A DNA stretch of 6,797 bases from NCBI GenBank assembly GCA_031279965.1, contig JAITHM010000069.1, positions 1 to 6,797 of the forward strand, read 5' to 3'. Both the position numbers and the translations under genes were made by a program. The stretch is from Spirochaetaceae bacterium (GTDB lineage: Bacteria; Spirochaetota; Spirochaetia; Treponematales; Breznakiellaceae). Positions 1 to 4,614 of this stretch are shown here, piece after piece; position 1 is the stretch's first letter, and each line of letters starts with the position of its first letter. Below the pieces are notes generated by a model. That model was not told the origin of the DNA. It saw only the letters and a program-made list of their open reading frames with translations, and did no database searches.

Positions 1-946
1 CACTTGTTGGTATGTGTACGCCCGGGTATTCAAGCGAACCTGCAAAATCCAGCGTACCATCCGGCTTGATTTTCATTTCATGATACCCGTGTTGTATGTT
101 GTTTATCCGCACACCGATGAGCAGCAGCGCGGGGTATCCAGTCGAAGGGTTTGATGCGCCACTCCGGAGAGGATCCCACCAAACACCTAGCGCTCCGTCA
201 CGAAAATCTCGTCCAGTCTCTTTTTCCGCGGCAGTACCGGTAAGCTGATACACATATCCATCGCGGGAAATCGCGGCAACCATGGGGAGCGCCCCATAAC
301 TGATTATTCCCATGATAGTTTTATTTTTCCCAAGATCTAATTGAGTTGCACTAGAGCCGTTGCCGCTATAGATGCCGCTTCCCATTGTTGCAAAATAATA
401 GGCGCTGTTTGAGTATGCAACGCCCTTTAAAAGATGCGTTTCTGCTACCACGGTAACATTATCTGTAATATTGACAATTGAATAATCAGCACCTCCTTCT
501 GTCGGCGTATCGCGGATGCTCACCGCGGCAAAAATCTTGCCCCCAGCCCCATAAATTACCTGGTATTTTTTACTGTTCCCCCGCTCAATAGCGGACGCTG
601 AGTTCCCGTCTATTTTCCAAATAACGCTTTCATTCGCATTGCTGGTAAGCGCATACAGATTCGTATTGGCACATGCGATACTCTGTACTGCTGTGCCGCT
701 GGGCGGTAATGAATGTTGTGCCCATATCCAGCCTGTGTTTTCAGAAGCAGTCCAAATTGAGCTGTGGTTCGTTACATAGAGCGTTTTGCCGTCAGGTGTT
801 GCAATAATCATTGAAAGTGCCCCGGGTATCTTTGCTTTTTTGGGAGCCACCTCTTTTGCAGTGGTATAAAATATCGGATATTGATCGCAGTTGAAGATAC
901 AACCCAGCGCAAATATACTCAGAAGCAGATAAGCAATTTTTTTCAT
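1..946 (-). CDS. Beta-propeller-like lipoprotein, C-terminus beyond the window
   Basis: This frame is open from ATG at 946 to the left edge, giving 315 residues with no stop, so the gene is partial at its 3' end. The N-terminus MKKIAYLLLSIFALGC is a lipoprotein signal with likely lipidated Cys16 (ALG before Cys, a relaxed spirochaete-style lipobox); Cys20 is an alternative. After the signal come repeats of about 35-45 residues with propeller-blade character, each with an I-[AG]-x(3-6)-[LY]-[YF]-[AV] core: near 47-67 (IIATPDGKTLYVTN), 89-113, 131-158, 174-195, 213-236 and 274-300 (ending KPDGTLDF). This resembles six-bladed or larger secreted propellers, but no family name can be given. It is the last visible gene of a three-gene operon, 14 bases after the barrel gene. 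A surface or periplasmic binding or scaffold role is inference. The coding call is strong and the fold is moderate. Confidence 0.75.
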   Translation of the reverse strand, partial: MKKIAYLLLSIFALGCIFNCDQYPIFYTTAKEVAPKKAKIPGALSMIIATPDGKTLYVTNHSSIWTASENTGWIWAQHSLPPSGTAVQSIACANTNLYALTSNANESVIWKIDGNSASAIERGNSKKYQVIYGAGGKIFAAVSIRDTPTEGGADYSIVNITDNVTVVAETHLLKGVAYSNSAYYFATMGSGIYSGNGSSATQLDLGKNKTIMGIISYGALPMVAAISRDGYVYQLTGTAAEKETGRDFRDGALGVWWDPLRSGASNPSTGYPALLLIGVRINNIQHGYHEMKIKPDGTLDFAGSLEYPGVHIPTS

Positions 947-952
947 GAAATA

Positions 953-956
953 CCTC
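953..956 (-). promoter_or_regulatory. Ribosome binding site of the lipoprotein gene
   Basis: The minus strand reads TTATGAGGTATTTCATG. GAGG lies six bases before the ATG at 946, inside the 14-base gap after the upstream gene's stop. It fixes the lipoprotein start, and the short gap supports co-transcription. Confidence 0.75.
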
Positions 957-960
957 ATAA

Positions 961-1599
961 TTAAAAATGAAAGCGTGCCGAAGCGGTAATATCAAGAAAA
1001 TGGCCATAAGCATCTTTTGAATTATCACTCGTCCATTGCGGCACCCACCAAACTGATGTGTTCAGCCCAAATGACCACTCAGAATTAAAGCGAAAATATG
1101 CGGAGCCTTGTACCTTCATAAACATGCTAAAAAGATTGTGTCCATTATACGACTGCGGCGCTCCGCCCAACGATACAGAAACAGGAAATTCGAACCGTTT
1201 GTAGAGAAATTGCCAGCCAACCCGTGCGCTCATCGGAATAATAAATACAAAATGTTCCGCCAGCGTTGATTGAAACGAACCTTGCAGTTCGCCGCCGACA
1301 AATAAATTGGGCTTCAAAAAATAGGCATACGACAACGAAAGGGTACCGCCGGTATTTATCTTATTGGCAAGCGGATTGTAGTTTGCATCAGTAACCCCTA
1401 ATGAGAACAACGCTCCCACCGAAATAGCAAATGTCTTATCACCGACTGAATACAGCGAAAAATTTCCGCCATTCCATTCAGATTGTATTGGAGATCCGTC
1501 GCCGTCTGACCCGCCGTCTTGCGCCCAAAGTGCTGCGCCCGTTAAAGCCAACGCAAAAACAAGCACACACCGTCTCCGGTAATATATCACACGATTCAT
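961..1599 (-). CDS. Small exported outer-membrane beta-barrel-like protein
   Basis: The product has 212 residues. Residues 1-26 form a signal peptide: a basic start (MNRVIYYRRR), a hydrophobic core (CVLVFALALTGAAL) and a probable signal peptidase I site after LWA, before QDGG. A short Gly/Asp/Ser-rich stretch follows (27-46). The rest alternates hydrophobic and polar residues in strands of 8-12 residues with many aromatics, separated by Gly/Asn/Asp turns. The protein ends in ASARFHF, a terminal Phe typical of the beta-signal recognised by the BAM assembly machinery. Its size suits an eight-stranded barrel of the OmpW/OmpA-TM kind, but no specific family is recognised. The start overlaps the upstream gene's stop in ATGA and has a strong Shine-Dalgarno, so translation is probably coupled. 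Location in the outer membrane is likely; function is unknown. Confidence 0.8.
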   Translation of the reverse strand: MNRVIYYRRRCVLVFALALTGAALWAQDGGSDGDGSPIQSEWNGGNFSLYSVGDKTFAISVGALFSLGVTDANYNPLANKINTGGTLSLSYAYFLKPNLFVGGELQGSFQSTLAEHFVFIIPMSARVGWQFLYKRFEFPVSVSLGGAPQSYNGHNLFSMFMKVQGSAYFRFNSEWSFGLNTSVWWVPQWTSDNSKDAYGHFLDITASARFHF

Positions 1600-2417
1600 T
1601 GATTCTCCTTGCTCTCCCGCTGTTCAATCTCAAGATATTCAAGCAGAACAGGATACTTTGTCAAAAGCTCTCCGTAACGGGTAAGTTCGTCAAAACGAAA
1701 CTGAGATGTCAGTTTCCGTTCCGCCTGGGTTACCGCAGCATCCTGAAGCACCGTGCGCTGGCGTTCAAGATATGCAGTATAAAGTACTCGCACAGTCTCC
1801 CACAAAGCAAAATCCGGCATTTTTTTTACGGTAAAGCGGCAGTCCACATCACATACCTGAGTATACGTGATTTGTATTTCCGATGACAATATATCAAACC
1901 CGCCTTCTGCATAGAGTTTCATAAGAAACCGCTCCGCCTGCCCCTCGGCAAAATATGCGTTAAGGCGCTGCTGTGTCCATGCACTCAGGTCAGCGGTAAG
2001 CCTGCCAAGATAACTATCAAGCTCTTCCTGATTCGAAATAGCGTTTTTTTCGATAAGGCCGGGCAGCGCCTCCGGGTTAAGTGAAAATTTGCACGCGCCA
2101 GATACTTCCCATGAAAATTCATTTTGAATTCCAGTAAAGGCATTAAGCGTTTCTGTCTGTGGCAGCGTGCCAGAAAACTCAATGGGAAATTCGCGGGAGG
2201 CCGGCTTGAATACCGTTATTGTTGTGTTTCCCGGAATAAGCAGGTACCAGATCCAGTCAAAATTGCCTTCGCGGATAATCCGTTCACGCAATCCATGCGT
2301 TTTGGAACGAATAACCCCGTAAGAGCCCAGCGGAACAGTCCGTTGCGCCCAGCCCCGCAAAAAAACCGCGCCCCCAACTCCAACACACAAAATGATGACA
2401 ATTATGGTCTTTTTCAA
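1596..2417 (-). CDS. Membrane-anchored SPFH/prohibitin-like protein
   Basis: The product has 273 residues. Residues 4-20 form one N-terminal membrane segment after a KK pair, and the remainder is soluble, probably periplasmic. The segment VPLGSYGVIRSKTHGL (28-43) matches the opening of SPFH domains, where a membrane anchor is followed by a [VI]-x(2)-G-x(2)-GV[IV] strand. Residues 100-200 follow the SPFH pattern: an alternating strand (FSWEVSGACKFSL), then an amphipathic helix region (ISNQEELDSYLGRLTADLSAW) and a strand near GGFDILSSEIQITYTQ. After a helix (205-240) the protein ends without the long coiled coil of large flotillins. Three cysteines (109, 189, 193; CDVDC) lie in the soluble part. 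The start is TTG at 2417: an in-frame TGA lies at 2451-2453, no ATG falls between, and no Shine-Dalgarno is visible. It is the first gene of the envelope operon. SPFH membership is judged by eye; coding is near certain. Confidence 0.75.
   Translation of the reverse strand: MKKTIIVIILCVGVGGAVFLRGWAQRTVPLGSYGVIRSKTHGLRERIIREGNFDWIWYLLIPGNTTITVFKPASREFPIEFSGTLPQTETLNAFTGIQNEFSWEVSGACKFSLNPEALPGLIEKNAISNQEELDSYLGRLTADLSAWTQQRLNAYFAEGQAERFLMKLYAEGGFDILSSEIQITYTQVCDVDCRFTVKKMPDFALWETVRVLYTAYLERQRTVLQDAAVTQAERKLTSQFRFDELTRYGELLTKYPVLLEYLEIEQRESKENQ
1605..1610 (-). promoter_or_regulatory. Ribosome binding site of the barrel gene
   Basis: AAGGAG sits five bases before the ATG at 1599, within the last codons of the upstream SPFH-like gene. 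It is the best Shine-Dalgarno in the window and decides the start. Together with the ATGA overlap it indicates translational coupling. Confidence 0.8.
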
Positions 2418-2425
2418 CAGACACG

Positions 2426-2454
2426 AGTGTACCGCAGCAGAAAAAAAAAATCAA
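2426..2454 (-). promoter_or_regulatory. Candidate promoter of the three-gene envelope operon
   Basis: On the minus strand, TTGATT (2454-2449) is followed by a 17-base spacer and TACACT (2431-2426), a sigma70-like pair. The predicted transcription start falls near 2419, two or three bases before the TTG start codon at 2417, so the mRNA would be almost leaderless. Most of the spacer is a run of T on this strand. This was read by eye, with no experimental support. Confidence 0.4.
2441..2450. repeat. Homopolymer tract of ten A (ten T on the minus strand)
   Basis: Ten consecutive A lie between GCAGCAG and TCAATTG, the longest homopolymer seen in the window. The tract overlaps the end of the candidate -35 and the spacer of the operon promoter. 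Such tracts vary in length by slipped-strand replication, and a change here would alter the -35/-10 spacing. Confidence 0.85.
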
Positions 2455-2458
2455 TTGT
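2451..2458 (-). promoter_or_regulatory. Octamer ACAATTGA at the operon promoter -35
   Basis: The minus strand reads ACAATTGA, whose TTGA begins the candidate -35 of the envelope operon. The same octamer, in the same relation to its -35, lies on the plus strand at 2592-2599 before the regulator gene. It contains the palindrome CAATTG. It could be half of an AraC-type operator; this is inference. Confidence 0.3.
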
Positions 2459-2591
2459 TGCTCGCTGAACAGAAGCCATATTTCGGCGGCGGCGGACTGG
2501 CGCAGAGTCAAAATCCGCGACATTACCGGCAAAATCCAGTCATTGAAGCATGAAATTTCCTTACACAGGCTCTTAACCCTGCCGCATATCT

Positions 2592-2599
2592 ACAATTGA
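2592..2599 (+). promoter_or_regulatory. Octamer ACAATTGA at the regulator promoter -35
   Basis: This is the second copy of ACAATTGA, inverted relative to the copy at 2451-2458 and 133 bases away. Its TTGA forms the first four bases of the perfect TTGACA at 2596. The two copies together suggest a shared regulator of the divergent genes, possibly the adjacent AraC protein. Confidence 0.3.
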
Positions 2600-2624
2600 C
2601 ATATTTTCTGGTATTCTATATCCT
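2596..2624 (+). promoter_or_regulatory. Candidate promoter of the AraC-family regulator
   Basis: A perfect TTGACA (2596-2601), a 17-base spacer and TATCCT (2619-2624; TATATC at 2617 is an alternative) form a sigma70-like promoter. Transcription would start near 2631, about four bases before the ATG at 2635. The TTG of this -35 also opens the reading frame, so an automatic gene caller may take it as a start codon; the promoter reading is preferred. Confidence 0.5.
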
Positions 2625-2634
2625 TAATAAGGAT

Positions 2635-3492
2635 ATGAAAATCCTGGATGCGGTTTTTGTCTACCATCTGGTGGAGCATGAACGGGTCGCGTGGCATGGA
2701 CGGTATCATGTGCACGGCTGCAATGAATATGAATTGCACTTCTTTCTTGATGGCGGCGGCACATTTCTTTGCGGAAAAACAAAGTATCTTATCTCGCCGC
2801 AAAAGTTTTTTATTACGGCTCCCGGTGAATTTCATTCAATAATTCCCGACATGACGGCGCGGCCTATCAGCTATTATGCAATTCTGTTTAACTGCGGCGA
2901 GCATGATGAAGAATTCAAGTGGCTTCTTGCCGAAGTTTTTGAAAAACGAGCGCAGGGCCTGAATGTCAGCAGTACAAACCGGCTTCAATGTGACGAAATA
3001 ACAACGCTATTCCGTTCCGGCGATGAGGCACTGGCAAAAGCAGCTGAGTTTTCACTTTTAAGCTTTATATTTCGCGTGTACCGTCAGTGCGGGCTGTCCT
3101 GTGTCAAGGAATGCACTCCGCTTGTCCCCGCTGTCCACGATGTCAAGCGGAACAGCGGGTATACGCACGTAACGCGGGCGCTTCATGTTATGCAGAAAAA
3201 TGTGCGAAAAAATCTGGGGGTTGATGAAATCGCCCGCTTGCTTGCCCTGTCAACGGAGCATTTTATCAGAATTTTTCGTACTGAAATCAAACTAACCCCC
3301 TATCAGTATATGCTGCGTCTTAAAATTGAAGGCGCATCCGGGTTTTTAATTTCGACAACAAAGACTGTTGGTGAAATTGCTGATTGGTTTGGTTTTGAAA
3401 ACCAGTTTCATTTCTCGCGTTGTTTCAAAAAGTGTACCGGCATTTCACCGCTTGAATACCGCAAAACGTATCTGCAAACAGCCGATTTTTAA
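2635..3492 (+). CDS. AraC-family transcriptional regulator
   Basis: From ATG 2635 the product has 285 residues, the usual AraC length. The frame extends upstream to TTG 2596 (298 residues), but that TTG lies in the promoter -35 and has no Shine-Dalgarno. The first 90 or so residues form the cupin-like sensor: HGRYHVHGCNEYELHFFLDG supplies the H-x-H and Y-E-[LI]-H pattern of effector pockets, followed by CGKTKYLISPQKFFITAPGE-type strands. A helical linker carries cysteines spaced C-x3-C-x3-C. The C-terminus holds both AraC helix-turn-helix motifs: LGVDEIARLLALSTEHFIRIF with LTPYQYMLRLKIE, then TVGEIADWFGFENQFHFSRC and FKKCTGISPLEYRK, the AraC/XylS signature. It is a cytoplasmic DNA-binding activator or repressor. 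Its position divergent from the envelope operon and the shared promoter octamers suggest that operon as target. The ligand is unknown. It ends in a 4-base overlap with convergent trpS. Confidence 0.92.
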   Translation: MKILDAVFVYHLVEHERVAWHGRYHVHGCNEYELHFFLDGGGTFLCGKTKYLISPQKFFITAPGEFHSIIPDMTARPISYYAILFNCGEHDEEFKWLLAEVFEKRAQGLNVSSTNRLQCDEITTLFRSGDEALAKAAEFSLLSFIFRVYRQCGLSCVKECTPLVPAVHDVKRNSGYTHVTRALHVMQKNVRKNLGVDEIARLLALSTEHFIRIFRTEIKLTPYQYMLRLKIEGASGFLISTTKTVGEIADWFGFENQFHFSRCFKKCTGISPLEYRKTYLQTADF

Positions 3493-4493
3493 CAGAGCGT
3501 AATGCCGATGGCTTCTCGAAGCCGCGTAAGAGTAACTTTGGCAAGAGCACGGGCTTTTTCCGCGCCTTCATCAAGAATACGGGTAAGTCTTTCCGGCTCG
3601 CTGATGAACGCACAAAATCGTCCGCGTATTGGAGTAAGGGTACGGTTCACAACTTGAAAGAGCTCTTCTTTTGCTTCCCCCCAGCCCATACCTCCAGCGC
3701 GCAGCCGTGCGGCAAATGCCTCCCGCTCCTGTGGTGAAGCAAAAAGCCGGTAAAGGGCAAAAACTTGTGATGAATCAGGATCTTTCGGTTCTTCAACAGG
3801 CTGCGAATTAGTGACAATCCGCATGATAAGCTTCCGCAATTCTTTTTCCGGAGCAAAAAGTGGAATTGTATTACCATAACTTTTGCTCATTTTACGGCCG
3901 TCAAGACCAGGTACAACAGCCACATCTTCCTCAACTGCCGCCTGCGGGATTTTGAGCAGCTCTTTTTTATAGTTGAAGTTGAATGCCTGCGCAATATCCT
4001 GTGCCATTTCAACATGTTGAGTTTGATCGCGTCCTACCGGCACCACATCAGCATCAAAAAGAACAATATCTGCCGCCATCAAAACAGGATAGGTAAACAG
4101 GCCCATATTAATTCCCGCATCCGCATCCGCACCCTTTTCGATATTGGCCTGTACAACAGACTTGTACGCATGAGCACGGTTGAGCAGCCCCTTGGCGGCA
4201 AAAGCTGAAAGTATTGTTGCAAGCTCAAAGGTTTCCGGCACAGAACTTTGCCGGTAAAACACAACCTTTTCCGGGTCAAGCCCGGCAGCAAGCCAGCCTG
4301 CGGCAATTTCAAGGATGCTGGAACGAAGCGCATCACGCTCTTTCATCATATTAAGGGCATGGTAATCTGCGATAAAATACCGCGCATCGTACCGTTCCGC
4401 AAGAGCAAGCGCCGGTTTTATCGCACCAAAATAGTTCCCAATGTGCAGGATTCCTGTTGGTTTAATTCCTGTAAGCGCAATCTTCATAGCCAT
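3489..4493 (-). CDS. trpS: Tryptophanyl-tRNA synthetase (EC 6.1.1.2)
   Basis: This class Ic synthetase charges tRNA-Trp with tryptophan in the cytoplasm, using ATP. From ATG 4493 it has 334 residues, the normal bacterial length. Visible motifs: TGIKPTGILHIGNY (8-21), where HIGN at 17-20 is the HIGH signature; MGLFTYPVLMAADI (130-143), whose Asp142 matches the tryptophan-recognising Asp of Bacillus TrpRS; VGRDQ (153-157); and GRKMSKSYGN (199-208), the KMSKS loop. The C-terminal part (EEPKDPD, GGMGWGEAKEEL, ILDEGAEKARALA) is complete and typical. Start choice: ATG 4493 (MAMKIALTG) or ATG 4487 (MKIALTG) both fit the family. ATG 4529 and TTG 4532 would add 12-13 basic residues not usual for TrpRS, although an AGGG lies seven bases before 4529. 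No T-box or trp attenuator is visible. It is apparently monocistronic, with no trp biosynthesis genes nearby. Confidence 0.97.
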   Translation of the reverse strand: MAMKIALTGIKPTGILHIGNYFGAIKPALALAERYDARYFIADYHALNMMKERDALRSSILEIAAGWLAAGLDPEKVVFYRQSSVPETFELATILSAFAAKGLLNRAHAYKSVVQANIEKGADADAGINMGLFTYPVLMAADIVLFDADVVPVGRDQTQHVEMAQDIAQAFNFNYKKELLKIPQAAVEEDVAVVPGLDGRKMSKSYGNTIPLFAPEKELRKLIMRIVTNSQPVEEPKDPDSSQVFALYRLFASPQEREAFAARLRAGGMGWGEAKEELFQVVNRTLTPIRGRFCAFISEPERLTRILDEGAEKARALAKVTLTRLREAIGITLC

Positions 4494-4503
4494 TCTTTTA
4501 TAT

Positions 4504-4532
4504 ACTCTACCGTCTCTTCTGCGGTTCATCAA
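4504..4532 (-). promoter_or_regulatory. Candidate trpS promoter
   Basis: On the minus strand TTGATG (4532-4527), a 17-base spacer and TAGAGT (4509-4504) resemble the other promoters of the window in hexamers and spacing. The overlapping TATATAAAA (4504-4496) offers an alternative -10. Either choice puts the transcription start within a few bases of ATG 4493 or 4487, and no good Shine-Dalgarno precedes those codons. This is a weak call read by eye. Confidence 0.3.
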
Positions 4533-4548
4533 GCTGCCCTGTCAAGCC

Positions 4549-4574
4549 GCTGGTCTGGGACAAACTGCACCAGC
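4549..4574. repeat. Six-base inverted repeat in the trpS divergent gap
   Basis: GCTGGT (4549-4554) and ACCAGC (4569-4574) form a perfect six-base dyad around a 14-base centre. It lies between the start regions of trpS and the exported-protein gene, and could be an operator. A dyad of this size is also expected by chance. Confidence 0.3.
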
Positions 4575-4601
4575 TTTAGCCGTTTCCCAATAATGCCGAC
4601 A

Positions 4602-4607
4602 TATAAA
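4602..4607 (+). promoter_or_regulatory. Candidate -10 element of the exported protein/lol operon
   Basis: TATAAA lies seven bases before the ATG at 4615, followed by an A-rich stretch with no Shine-Dalgarno. No convincing -35 is visible 16-18 bases upstream. If used, transcription would start at or just before the start codon. Confidence 0.3.
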
Positions 4608-4614
4608 AAAAGTT

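Noticed and set aside
1431..1886. Plus-strand open frame of 151 codons opposite the barrel and SPFH-like genes.
   Set aside because: It crosses two well-supported minus-strand genes, lacks a ribosome binding site, and its translation is basic and low in protein-like pattern.
2284..2532. Minus-strand frame reading into the T10 tract; losing one T would join it in frame to the SPFH-like gene.
   Set aside because: The upstream part (from ATG 2523 or TTG 2532) has no Shine-Dalgarno and no protein-like pattern, and joining would bury the KK-plus-anchor N-terminus. The TTG 2417 start is simpler.
3510..3523. GGCTTCTCGAAGCC hairpin near the AraC/trpS junction, considered as a terminator.
   Set aside because: It has a five-base stem with no T run after it on either strand, and it lies in codons for the conserved-looking TrpRS C-terminus.
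4494..4614. Possible T-box or trp attenuator upstream of trpS.
   Set aside because: No T-box sequence, Trp-codon leader peptide or terminator hairpin can be seen, and the gap before the start codon is too short for a T-box leader.
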